A stretch of 12,317 nucleotides of DNA from RH2-MAG17b sp035945515 (GCA_035945515.1 DASZAE010000385.1:1-12317), one strand, 5' to 3'; counted from the first letter of the stretch, positions 1 to 6,194 are shown. Made by a program: numbers and translations. The notes: generated by a model from the letters alone, not told the origin.

Positions 1-941
1 AGCGGATCGATGTTGAGCGGCGCCATATAGACGCGCAGGCTGGGCGCGGCGCTCTCCACGTAAAAGCGCGCAATGGCGCGGACAGACACGAATGGCCCCA
101 CGGGAAAGCGCGCGCGGAACCAGCCGCTCCAATGGCCGTCCTTGACGGTCTCACTTTGCTCACCGAAGTGTATGGCAACGGAATTTTCTTGCGGATGAGC
201 CGTGAACTGAATTGGAATCGCAATGCGCTTGAACGCCCGCGACCGTGGATCAGGCGGACCTTCAACGGAAGCCGTGGCCGTGCCGCCGCGAAGCTGGAGG
301 CTCACAAGCTGGCCGCCGAATTCGGTGTCGCCAGCTTGCCAAGGCTCGATGTCCGTGCTGAAATAAAAAAAAGTTCCCCACGTGCCGCGAACATCGGGCA
401 CGCCCAATCCCGCCAGCAGTTCACCGCCCGGCAAGCGAGAGGGCGGGAATTCAAGCGGCATCCGCAACACAACGGCCTTATCTCCCGCGCCGGCCACTAC
501 CTTGTAGAACGGGACACCGTGGCGCTCGTTGGTGACTCGCGCGCGGCGAAGAGGGATCAGTCCAAATAAGAATTTCGGTTTCGTGGCCTCGGCAAGCGCC
601 AGCTTGGGAAGATAGGTTTTGGGATCGCGGGTAAGGAAATCGAAAATGCCCGTGTTGCCGGGATTGAGCCCGGTAGCAAAAGACGCCCAAGCGACGGGCG
701 ATTCGGGCGGGTTGGTGGTGCCGAGCGGCGAGAACGTGCCCTCGCGCGCGAGGCGCGCCAGGTTGGGCAATTTGCCTTCTGCCATCCATTTGGAAACGAG
801 ATTGGGATCGGCGCCGTCAAAGCCGAGCACGACAACTTGCGGTCTTGGTGGTCCGGCGATTTTGGGCTGCGAGTGGCAGCACACGAGAAGAAGCGTCAAA
901 AGCACCGCAAAGAAGATCGCCAGGCGCGGGCGTGTGAGCAT
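1..941 (-). CDS. Type I phosphodiesterase / alkaline phosphatase-superfamily protein, 3' end cut by window edge
   Basis: Translation of the minus strand from ATG at 941 is open to the left edge and gives 313 residues; the C-terminal part lies outside the window. Residues 1-20 are a hydrophobic signal segment followed by Cys-Cys (21-22), so it may be an exported lipoprotein, although the lipobox is weak. Residues 36-46 read VVVLGFDGADP, the metal-binding opening strand of type I phosphodiesterase/nucleotide pyrophosphatase proteins (Asp42). Residues 78-101 hold PPESPVAWASFATGLNPG followed by GIFDF, the nucleophile region of this family; Ser81 is the likely nucleophile by position. Later residues form an insert that I do not recognise. 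Substrate unknown. It is divergent from the his operon. The ribosome-binding site is weak; a TAGAAT hexamer at 955-950 lies 8 bases before the ATG, so the mRNA may be nearly leaderless. Family assignment is solid; substrate and cell location are inference. Confidence 0.8.
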   Translation of the reverse strand, partial: MLTRPRLAIFFAVLLTLLLVCCHSQPKIAGPPRPQVVVLGFDGADPNLVSKWMAEGKLPNLARLAREGTFSPLGTTNPPESPVAWASFATGLNPGNTGIFDFLTRDPKTYLPKLALAEATKPKFLFGLIPLRRARVTNERHGVPFYKVVAGAGDKAVVLRMPLEFPPSRLPGGELLAGLGVPDVRGTWGTFFYFSTDIEPWQAGDTEFGGQLVSLQLRGGTATASVEGPPDPRSRAFKRIAIPIQFTAHPQENSVAIHFGEQSETVKDGHWSGWFRARFPVGPFVSVRAIARFYVESAAPSLRVYMAPLNIDP

Positions 942-949
942 AGCCTATT

Positions 950-955
950 ATTCTA
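950..955 (-). promoter_or_regulatory. Possible -10 box of the divergent phosphodiesterase gene
   Basis: On the minus strand TAGAAT ends 8 bases before the ATG at 941. It matches five of six bases of the sigma-70 -10 consensus. No matching -35 hexamer is seen at the right distance because the GC-rich palindrome 972-989 occupies that place. If used, transcription would start at or next to the start codon. Confidence 0.3.
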
Positions 956-971
956 CCTTGCTGTGGCTGGA

Positions 972-989
972 GCGGCGTCGAGACGCCGC
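972..989. repeat. GC-rich inverted repeat between divergent genes
   Basis: GCGGCGTC and GACGCCGC form a perfect 8-bp inverted repeat separated by GA. It lies 9 bases upstream of the -35 box of the his leader promoter and 31 bases upstream of the divergent start codon. From memory, similar GGCGTC/GACGCC palindromes are dispersed in acidobacterial genomes, which would make it a repeat rather than an operator; the sequence alone cannot decide. Confidence 0.45.
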
Positions 990-998
990 CGCTTTCAG

Positions 999-1028
999 TT
1001 GACACTCTGCCCGGCGGCAGTGTACTCT
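999..1028 (+). promoter_or_regulatory. Sigma-70 type promoter of the his operon
   Basis: TTGACA at 999-1004 is a perfect -35 consensus. An 18-base spacer leads to TACTCT at 1023-1028 as the -10 box. The expected start of transcription is near 1035, only about five bases before the leader-peptide ATG at 1040, so the leader peptide would be translated from an almost leaderless RNA. No Shine-Dalgarno sequence precedes that ATG, which fits. Position directly upstream of the attenuator supports the call. Confidence 0.6.
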
Positions 1029-1039
1029 AATTTTTCAAC

Positions 1040-1114
1040 ATGAGCAGCGCACTGACACATCACCACCATCATCATTCGAGCGCGGGGCAGTGGTGTCAGT
1101 GGGTGGCTGCGTAA
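1040..1114 (+). CDS. hisL: his operon leader peptide with six consecutive His codons
   Basis: A 24-codon open frame from ATG 1040 to TAA 1112-1114. Residues 7-12 are six histidines in a row (CAT CAC CAC CAT CAT CAT, 1058-1075); the rest is MSSALT before them and SSAGQWCQWVAA after them. Its role is to place a translating ribosome on the nascent RNA: stalling at the His codons when charged tRNA-His is scarce permits transcription of hisI and the genes behind it. Arrangement is the same in principle as the enterobacterial HisL, which also carries a run of His codons, but the flanking sequence is unrelated. The TAA stop lies 22 bases before the terminator stem. No Shine-Dalgarno is present; translation would depend on the RNA starting near 1035. 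The link to his genes directly downstream makes a chance His run very unlikely. Confidence 0.9.
   Translation: MSSALTHHHHHHSSAGQWCQWVAA
1050..1101 (+). promoter_or_regulatory. Attenuator segment 1:2 hairpin (anti-antiterminator)
   Basis: CACTGACAC at 1050-1058 pairs perfectly over 9 bp with GTGTCAGTG at 1093-1101. The six His codons lie in the loop side of this hairpin. If no ribosome is on the leader, this pairing traps segment 2 and leaves the terminator free to form. A ribosome stalled on the His codons covers segment 1 and releases segment 2. Confidence 0.75.
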
Positions 1115-1150
1115 GACGGTTTTCAGAAATTGACCGAAGCCCGCTGGCAT
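1093..1150 (+). promoter_or_regulatory. Attenuator segment 2:3 hairpin (antiterminator)
   Basis: Bases 1093-1104 (GTGTCAGTGGGT) can pair without a break with 1139-1150 (GCCCGCTGGCAT): 12 pairs, eight Watson-Crick and four G-U. Segment 3 is the 5' arm of the terminator, so the two structures exclude each other. Segment 2 lies within the last codons of the leader peptide. A ribosome that reaches the stop codon at 1112 covers it, while one stalled at the His codons leaves it free. Confidence 0.7.
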
Positions 1151-1170
1151 GAAACGTCAGCGGGTTTTTT
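1137..1170 (+). terminator. Intrinsic terminator of the his attenuator
   Basis: The arms 1137-1148 and 1156-1167 form 12 pairs (two of them G-U) around a GC-rich core, CCCGCTG with CAGCGGG. The loop is 7 bases, ATGAAAC. A run of six T follows at 1165-1170, then A and four more T. It stands between the leader peptide and hisI, so it controls entry into the operon rather than its end. Confidence 0.88.
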
Positions 1171-1196
1171 ATTTTAGGGCAGGAATGGAGAAAATT

Positions 1197-1565
1197 ATGG
1201 AGCTCAAGTACGAGGGCGGGCTGATCCCGGCAATTGTGCAGGATCCGCGCAGCGGCAAGGTTCTGATGCTCGGCTTTATGAACGACGCCGCGTACCGGCA
1301 AACTCTTGAGACCGGTTACGTTACTTTTTACAGCCGCAGCCGCAAGAAGCTTTGGGTGAAGGGCGAGCAATCCGGCCACCGGCTGCGTGTGCGCGAAGTA
1401 CGCGTGGATTGTGATGCGGATGCGCTGCTCGTCGAAGCCGAGCTGAGCGGCCCAGGCTGCTGCCACGAAGGCTACGAAACGTGTTTTTTCAGAAAGGTTA
1501 CGCCCGAAGGCGCGGAAACCGTCGAGGCCCGGCAGTTCGACCCGGCGGCGGTGTATAAGAATTGA
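1197..1565 (+). CDS. hisI: Phosphoribosyl-AMP cyclohydrolase, monofunctional
   Basis: Opens the adenine ring of phosphoribosyl-AMP, the third step of histidine synthesis, in the cytoplasm. The 122-residue protein has the hallmark SRSRKKLWVKGEQSGH at 46-61. It has the Mg-binding cluster D71-x-D73-x-D75 and the Zn cysteines C72, C89 and C96 (GPGCCHEG and ETCFF); C88 is an extra cysteine next to C89. Start ATG 1197 is chosen because GGAG at 1187-1190 lies six bases upstream. In-frame ATGs at 1149 and 1185 are less likely: the first is in the terminator loop and the second has AGGA directly against it. There is no HisE (phosphoribosyl-ATP pyrophosphatase) domain fused to it, unlike the HisIE of many bacteria. 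It is the first gene behind the attenuator. Its stop codon is part of the target duplication of the MITE-like element that separates it from hisG. Confidence 0.95.
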   Translation: MELKYEGGLIPAIVQDPRSGKVLMLGFMNDAAYRQTLETGYVTFYSRSRKKLWVKGEQSGHRLRVREVRVDCDADALLVEAELSGPGCCHEGYETCFFRKVTPEGAETVEARQFDPAAVYKN

Positions 1566-1740
1566 TATGATTATCAAGCTTGCTCCGGCGCCGTTCCCCC
1601 TCACCCGCCCTCCTTCGTCGGGCACCCTCTCCCGGCGGGAGAGGGTGGCGAGCGTAGCGAGCCGGGTGAGGGATCCCGATGAGAACTACCTGATCAGCCC
1701 ACGCCCGCCCATCTCTGCCGGACCAAGCTTGATAACCATA
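1566..1740. mobile_element. MITE-like non-autonomous element, 175 bp, between hisI and hisG
   Basis: The ends 1566-1589 and 1717-1740 are inverted repeats matching at 22 of 24 positions; the outer 17 bases differ at one place (TATGATTATCAAGCTTG against TATGGTTATCAAGCTTG). An 8-bp direct repeat flanks them. The inside has no credible coding frame and carries a nested GC-rich palindrome (1598-1672). Terminal inverted repeats plus target duplication are what a small transposon mobilised in trans would show. Without it, hisI and hisG would be only about 40 bases apart, so it has stretched the operon without breaking either gene. The family of the driving transposase cannot be read from this window. 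Confidence 0.72.
1598..1672. repeat. Nested palindromic repeat inside the MITE
   Basis: Outer arms CCCTCACCCG (1598-1607) and CGGGTGAGGG (1663-1672) are perfect complements. Inside them CACCCTCTCCC (1623-1633) and GGGAGAGGGTG (1637-1647) form an 11-bp stem with a 3-base GGC loop. From memory, CCCTCACCC / GGGTGAGGG repeats of this style are dispersed in many bacterial genomes. There is no T-run after the stem, so it should not act as a simple terminator inside the operon. Confidence 0.65.
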
Positions 1741-1757
1741 AGAATTGACTCAATGAT
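1729..1757 (+). promoter_or_regulatory. Possible outward promoter made by the right end of the MITE
   Basis: TTGATA (1729-1734), inside the right inverted repeat, is followed after 17 bases by AATGAT (1752-1757) in the original operon sequence. A transcript would start near 1765, ahead of the hisG ribosome site at 1770. Both hexamers are only partial matches. Confidence 0.25.
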
Positions 1758-1780
1758 TCAATTCACTCAGGGGAGATCAA

Positions 1781-2650
1781 ATGAAGTTGAAACTAGGCAT
1801 ACCCAAGGGAAGCCTGCAAGAGGCTTCGATCCAGCTTTTCCGGCGGGCCGGGTTCGAGATCACAGTGAACCCGCGCTCCTACTTCCCGCACATCGATGAC
1901 GACGAAATCGAGTGCATGTTGATTCGCGCTCAAGAAATGGCGCGCTACGTAGAAGACCGCGTCCTCGACGCCGGCCTGACGGGCAGAGACTGGGTACTGG
2001 AAAACGAGGCCAAGGTGGTGGAGGTTGCCGACCTAGTTTACGCCAAGCAGACGCTTGGCAAAGTGCGCTGGGTGCTGGCGGTCCCGGAAAATTCTGCGAT
2101 TCGCGGCGTGAAAGACCTCGAGGGCAAAATTATTGCTACCGAACTGGTGCAGGTGACGCGGCGGTATTTGGAACAAAATGGCGTGAAGGCGAAGGTGGAG
2201 TTTTCCTGGGGCGCGACCGAGGTGAAGCCGCCCGTGCTCGCCGATGCGATTGTCGAAGTCACCGAAACCGGCTCTTCGCTGCGCGCCAACGGGCTGCGCA
2301 TCGTGGAGACGGTGATCGAATCGAACACCAAGTTCATCGCCAGCCAAGAGGCATGGACCCATCCCGAAAAGCGCCACAAGATGGAAACTCTGGTGATGCT
2401 GCTCAAAGGCGCCATTGACGCGGCGGGCAAAGTGGGGCTAATGATGAACGTGCGGCGGGCGGACCTCGCGGCTGTGCTCGCCGTGCTGCCTGCGCTGAAG
2501 ATGCCAACCATCAGCGACCTGAGCGAATCCGAATGGGTAGCGGTGAATACGGTGATCGAAGAAAAAACCGTGCGCGAAATCATTCCGCGCCTTAAGGCGG
2601 CGAACGCGCAGGGCATTGTGGAATATCCTCTCAACAAAATTGTGATGTGA
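1781..2650 (+). CDS. hisG: ATP phosphoribosyltransferase, long form
   Basis: Joins ATP and PRPP in the first and committed step of histidine synthesis. The 289-residue length is that of the HisG-long type, which carries its own C-terminal ACT-like regulatory domain (about residues 213-289) for histidine feedback and so needs no HisZ partner. Start motif LGIPKGSL is at residues 5-12. The PRPP-binding loop is DAIVEVTETGSSL at 155-167, and ATELVQVTRRYL at 119-130 is also typical. GGGGAG at 1770-1775, five bases before the ATG, sets the start. Its TGA (2648-2650) overlaps the hisD ATG, so the two are likely translationally coupled. The MITE-like element lies 40 bases upstream. Confidence 0.96.
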   Translation: MKLKLGIPKGSLQEASIQLFRRAGFEITVNPRSYFPHIDDDEIECMLIRAQEMARYVEDRVLDAGLTGRDWVLENEAKVVEVADLVYAKQTLGKVRWVLAVPENSAIRGVKDLEGKIIATELVQVTRRYLEQNGVKAKVEFSWGATEVKPPVLADAIVEVTETGSSLRANGLRIVETVIESNTKFIASQEAWTHPEKRHKMETLVMLLKGAIDAAGKVGLMMNVRRADLAAVLAVLPALKMPTISDLSESEWVAVNTVIEEKTVREIIPRLKAANAQGIVEYPLNKIVM

Positions 2651-3924
2651 TGATCGAGATTATTCGTAGCGACAACCAGAAGGCGATGGAGCGGTTCCTT
2701 GAGGCTCGGCAAGCGCATGAGGCTGGAACCGGGAAAGCCGTGCAGCGCATTCTCACCGATGTGCGGCGCGAAGGCGACACGGCGCTGGTTCGCCTGACAA
2801 AGAAGTTTGACAAGACGGATTTGCGCAAAGAGGGGTTTACGGTGACGCCTGAAGAAATCGGCGCGGCTTACCGGGCAGTCCCAAAATCTTTCGTGGCCGC
2901 GGTGCGCGAAGCGGCGCAAAACATCCGTAGAGTGGCCCAGCGCCAATTGCCAAAGAGCTGGATGAGCGCCGTGAGGCGCGGCGTCGAAGCCGGCCAAGTG
3001 ATCCGGCCGCTTGACCGCGTGGTGTGCTACGTTCCAGGCGGACGGTTTCCACTGCCCTCGACGGTGCTCATGGGCCTTATTCCCGCGCAGGTGGCGGGCG
3101 TCAAAGAAATTGTGGTGACTTCGCCGCATCCGGCGGCGGCGGTCTCGGTGGCAGCGGATATGCTCGGCGTGAAAAAGATTTTCAGGTTAGGCGGCGCCCA
3201 AGCTATTGCCGCTTTCGCCTATGGAACCCAAAGCGTTCCCCGTGCCAACAAGATCGTGGGGCCGGGCAACCGCTATGTGGCCGCGGCCAAGAAATTGATC
3301 TCGGGCGAGTGCGGCATCGACTTCATCGCCGGGCCGACCGAGTTGGTGGTAGTGGGTTCCAAAGGGCGCGCGGCTTGGATTGCAGCCGATCTGGTAGCGC
3401 AAGCCGAGCACGACCCGGACGCCTCCGCGATTTTCATCACCTCTTCCATGAAACTCGCGCTCGCCGTGCGTAAATCCGCGCAGAGCATTTTGCAGAGCCT
3501 GAGCCTTCCGGTAGCCGAAGCGTCGCTCGGCGGCCATGGGGCAATTCTGCTTACCCGGAATATTGCAGGTGCGATTGATCTGGCAAACCGTCTCGCGCCC
3601 GAGCATCTGACGCTGCTTGATGATGCGGTTCCTTATCTCAGCCGGGTCCGTTCTGCCGGCGCGATTTTCCTTGGCGGTTATAGCGCCGTGGCAGCCGGCG
3701 ACTATGCTTCCGGGGGCAATCATATTCTACCCACAGCGGGCGCGGCTCGCGCGCGAGGCGGGCTGACCGCGGCCGATTTCGTGAAATCCATTTCGGTGCA
3801 ACGGCTAAGCCGCGCGGGACTTTCCAGCCTGCGCCGCACGATTGTTACGCTGGCGGAAACCGAGGGGCTCACAGCGCACGCCCGCTCCATCGACGCGAGG
3901 TTTGAAGATGATCCGCGCGCGTAA
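2650..3924 (+). CDS. hisD: Histidinol dehydrogenase
   Basis: Oxidises histidinol to histidine in two NAD-dependent steps, the last of the pathway. The 424-residue protein shows the family signature IDFIAGPTELVVV (223-235) and DLVAQAEHDPDA (247-258). Zn ligands are Q251, H254, D351 and H410, and the catalytic pair E318-H319 is in RLAPEHLTL. All expected active-site residues are present. ATG 2650 overlaps the hisG stop as TGATG; a GTG at 2647 is an alternative start one residue longer. No clear Shine-Dalgarno is seen, which fits translational coupling. Its end overlaps the hisC start by 17 bases. Confidence 0.96.
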   Translation: MIEIIRSDNQKAMERFLEARQAHEAGTGKAVQRILTDVRREGDTALVRLTKKFDKTDLRKEGFTVTPEEIGAAYRAVPKSFVAAVREAAQNIRRVAQRQLPKSWMSAVRRGVEAGQVIRPLDRVVCYVPGGRFPLPSTVLMGLIPAQVAGVKEIVVTSPHPAAAVSVAADMLGVKKIFRLGGAQAIAAFAYGTQSVPRANKIVGPGNRYVAAAKKLISGECGIDFIAGPTELVVVGSKGRAAWIAADLVAQAEHDPDASAIFITSSMKLALAVRKSAQSILQSLSLPVAEASLGGHGAILLTRNIAGAIDLANRLAPEHLTLLDDAVPYLSRVRSAGAIFLGGYSAVAAGDYASGGNHILPTAGAARARGGLTAADFVKSISVQRLSRAGLSSLRRTIVTLAETEGLTAHARSIDARFEDDPRA

Positions 3925-5014
3925 AACCGTGGAACGGGTGGAGGAATACACGCCCCAGCCGGAGGGGCGGATGGGAATGATCCGGCTCGACCTGAACGAA
4001 AACACCGTCGGCTGCCCAACTGGTTTAGCGCGGGCGGTGCGGCGCGTGATCACGCCGGAATGGTGCACGGTTTATCCCGAATACGAAAAGAATCATGAAA
4101 CCCTGGCGCACTATTTCGGCGTCTCACCGGCTGAGCTGATGATGACGAATGGCGTGGACGACGCCATCATGCTCATCTGCGATACGTTCGTTGAACCGGG
4201 CGACGCGCTGGTGATTCCATCCCCCACTTTTTCGATCTACCAGTTTTTTCACGAGGTGCGCGAAGGAAAAACGCGCGCGATCAACTATGACGGCGACGTC
4301 CGTCTGCCGCTCGATACGCTAATTTCCGCTGGGCGCCGCGCGCGATGGATGGCGCTGGCCAATCCCAATAATCCGACGGGCACGCTGATTCCGCCAGAGG
4401 ACCTGAAGGCGCTGCTTCGTGCCCTGCCGGAAACACTTGTGCTGGTGGACGAAGCTTACTTTGATTTTTCGGGCGTCACCATTCTGCCCTGGATTCGGCG
4501 TTATCCCAACCTGATTGTGAGCCGGACACTGTCGAAGGCATTTGGGCTTGCGGCGCTGCGCATCGGGCTGCTCTTCGCCAATAAAAAGCTGATGGGCCTG
4601 ATGCGCCGAATTCATGCCGTGTACGCTGTCAATGGTTTGGCTGCGGCGTGCGCTGCCGAGTCGGTTCATTATGATAAGTCGATGCGGAGCATCGCAAAGA
4701 CCATCTGCCGCAACCGCGAAGCGTTTTGCCGTGATCTCGATCAGTTCAAGATCCCTTATGTGCCAAGCTCGGCTAACTTCGTGCTCACGCACGTGGGACC
4801 GGGAGCGTTGGAGATCGCAACGCGCCTGCGAAAACAGGGCATTCTGGTGCGCGCGTGGAGCAATGAGCCGAGGCTCAAGCAGTGCCTGCGCATCACCATC
4901 GGCAGCGCGCCGCAGATGCGCCGCCTGACGGACGCGCTCGCGCGGCTCGATCGTCTTATTGAGCGGCGAGATCGAACGGCGGCTGCGTGCGAGACCGGAG
5001 GATGGTTCTCATGA
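3908..5014 (+). CDS. hisC: Histidinol-phosphate aminotransferase
   Basis: PLP enzyme that converts imidazole acetol-phosphate to histidinol phosphate with glutamate. The 368 residues show fold-type I features: LDLNENTVG (27-35), NPNNPTG (152-158), DEAY with D181 and Y184, and the PLP lysine K210 in SRTLSKAFGLAALRIG. RLKQCLRITIGS near the C-terminus carries the substrate-phosphate arginine. Start ATG 3908 lies seven bases after GAGG (3897-3900) and inside the last codons of hisD. Upstream in-frame codons lack a ribosome site and would add residues foreign to the family. The TGA (5012-5014) overlaps the hisB ATG as ATGA. Confidence 0.94.
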   Translation: MIRARKTVERVEEYTPQPEGRMGMIRLDLNENTVGCPTGLARAVRRVITPEWCTVYPEYEKNHETLAHYFGVSPAELMMTNGVDDAIMLICDTFVEPGDALVIPSPTFSIYQFFHEVREGKTRAINYDGDVRLPLDTLISAGRRARWMALANPNNPTGTLIPPEDLKALLRALPETLVLVDEAYFDFSGVTILPWIRRYPNLIVSRTLSKAFGLAALRIGLLFANKKLMGLMRRIHAVYAVNGLAAACAAESVHYDKSMRSIAKTICRNREAFCRDLDQFKIPYVPSSANFVLTHVGPGALEIATRLRKQGILVRAWSNEPRLKQCLRITIGSAPQMRRLTDALARLDRLIERRDRTAAACETGGWFS

Positions 5015-5604
5015 AAGCGCGCATTGCTAACTTGCACCGTAAAACCGCCGAGACCGATATCCGCGCGCGGCTCAATCTTGACGGGCAGGGCCGCTATCGG
5101 ATCACGACAGGGATACGCTTCCTCGATCACATGCTTGAGCTTTTCACGCGTCACGGCGGATTTGACCTCGACCTCAAAGCCAAAGGGGATTTAGACGTTG
5201 ATCAGCATCACACGGTTGAAGACGCCGGGCTGGTTCTGGGCGAAGCCGTGCGCCAGGCTCTCGGCGACAAGAAAGGAATCAATCGCGCCGGCTATTTTGT
5301 GATGCCCATGGATGAAACCCTGGGCCTGGCTGCTATTGACCTGAGCGGGCGGCCATATCTGGTTATGAACGCGCCGATCCGCGCGCGCATGGTGGGCGAC
5401 TTGCAGTCGGAACTTGTCGAGGATTTTTTCCAGGCATTCACATCGAGCGCGCGGGCGAATGTCCATCTCAAGATCGCTTATGGCCGGTCCAGTCATCATG
5501 CAGTTGAAGCTCTTTTCAAGGCATTGGCGCGCGCGTTGCGGTACGCCTGCTCACGCGACCCAAGACTCAAACAGTTGTTGCCAAGCACCAAGGGGCTGCT
5601 ATGA
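5011..5604 (+). CDS. hisB: Imidazoleglycerol-phosphate dehydratase
   Basis: Dehydrates imidazole glycerol phosphate to imidazole acetol phosphate using two Mn ions per site. The 197 residues are the normal size for the monofunctional enzyme; there is no histidinol-phosphatase domain as in the enterobacterial fusion. Metal-binding motifs are FLDHML (37-42), HHTVED (66-71) and SHHAVEALFK (161-170). Start ATG 5011 is favoured: GGAGG at 4997-5001 lies nine bases upstream, and the ATG overlaps the hisC stop. An ATG at 5002 directly abuts the GGAGG and is unlikely. Its stop overlaps the hisH ATG as ATGA. Confidence 0.96.
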   Translation: MKARIANLHRKTAETDIRARLNLDGQGRYRITTGIRFLDHMLELFTRHGGFDLDLKAKGDLDVDQHHTVEDAGLVLGEAVRQALGDKKGINRAGYFVMPMDETLGLAAIDLSGRPYLVMNAPIRARMVGDLQSELVEDFFQAFTSSARANVHLKIAYGRSSHHAVEALFKALARALRYACSRDPRLKQLLPSTKGLL

Positions 5605-6194
5605 TCGGCGTCATCGACTACGGCGCGGGCAACGTGGGGTCGGTCCTCAAAGCGGTGCGTTACCTCGGCAATGAGGCCGCGCCGGTGGAAGATGTCCGGC
5701 AGCTCAGCGATACGCACAAAATCATTTTGCCGGGCCAGGGTCATTTCGCCTCGATGATGAAGTCCCTCGGCGAAAGACGATTGATCGAACCGTTGAAACA
5801 GTGGCTCGCCCAAAACAAGCCGTTCCTCGGTATCTGCCTGGGCTTGCAGGCGCTTTACGAGAGCAGCGATGAAGCTCCGGATACGCCCGGCTTCGGCCTG
5901 CTGCCGGGCCGCGTGCGCAAGCTGGAAGGGATTTTCAAAGTGCCGCATCTCGGCTGGAACCAGTTAGACATGCAACGCGAGAGCTCCCTTTTGCGAGAGA
6001 TCGAACCGGCCAGTTTTGTATATTATTGCCACTCGTACTATGCTCCGGTTACTTCTGAGAGTGTGGCGGTGACTGAATACGGGTCACGATTTTCGGCGGC
6101 GGTGGAAATGGGCCGCGTGCAAGCGGTGCAGTTCCATCCTGAAAAGTCAGGCGAAGCCGGGCTGCGCGTCTTCAAGAATTTTCTGGACTCCTAG
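5601..6194 (+). CDS. hisH: Imidazole glycerol phosphate synthase, glutaminase subunit
   Basis: Class I glutamine amidotransferase that releases ammonia for HisF. The 197 residues hold the full catalytic triad: nucleophile C79 in GICLGLQ, H179 and E181 in QFHPEKSG. The N-terminal IDYGAGN (5-11) is typical. The oxyanion strand, usually PGVG, reads PGQG here (44-47), a substitution at a position that is normally valine. ATG 5601 overlaps the hisB stop. hisF, its obligate partner, is not adjacent but follows a LOG-family gene. Confidence 0.95.
   Translation: MIGVIDYGAGNVGSVLKAVRYLGNEAAPVEDVRQLSDTHKIILPGQGHFASMMKSLGERRLIEPLKQWLAQNKPFLGICLGLQALYESSDEAPDTPGFGLLPGRVRKLEGIFKVPHLGWNQLDMQRESSLLREIEPASFVYYCHSYYAPVTSESVAVTEYGSRFSAAVEMGRVQAVQFHPEKSGEAGLRVFKNFLDS

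Larger units (their letters stand above)
1558..1748. repeat. 8-bp target-site duplication AGAATTGA around the MITE
   Basis: AGAATTGA at 1558-1565 and again at 1741-1748 abuts the two ends of the terminal inverted repeats exactly. The left copy contains the hisI stop codon TGA (1563-1565). The identity extends three more bases to the left (ATAAGAATTGA at 1555-1565 and 1738-1748), where the right copy overlaps the inverted repeat, so 8 bp is the most economical reading. Confidence 0.75.

Noticed and set aside
132..569. Plus-strand open frame of 145 codons
   Set aside because: It lies opposite the phosphodiesterase gene, whose family motifs are clear on the minus strand.
1058..1075. Six His codons could be a cloning-vector His tag (contamination)
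   Set aside because: No vector or linker sequence is around it. It lies in a short frame overlapping a matching set of attenuator stems directly before his genes, which explains it fully.
1149..1196. ATG 1149 as start of hisI, giving a 138-residue protein
   Set aside because: The ATG lies in the loop of the attenuator terminator, has no ribosome site, and adds residues foreign to HisI. ATG 1197 has GGAG at the right distance.
1567..1899. Plus-strand open frame covering the MITE and the start of hisG
   Set aside because: It is in a different frame from hisG, has no ribosome site, and encodes the palindromic repeat rather than a plausible protein.
2038..3129. A 363-codon open frame on the minus strand
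   Set aside because: It is the antisense shadow of hisG and hisD, a common effect in GC-rich genes, and its translation resembles no protein family.
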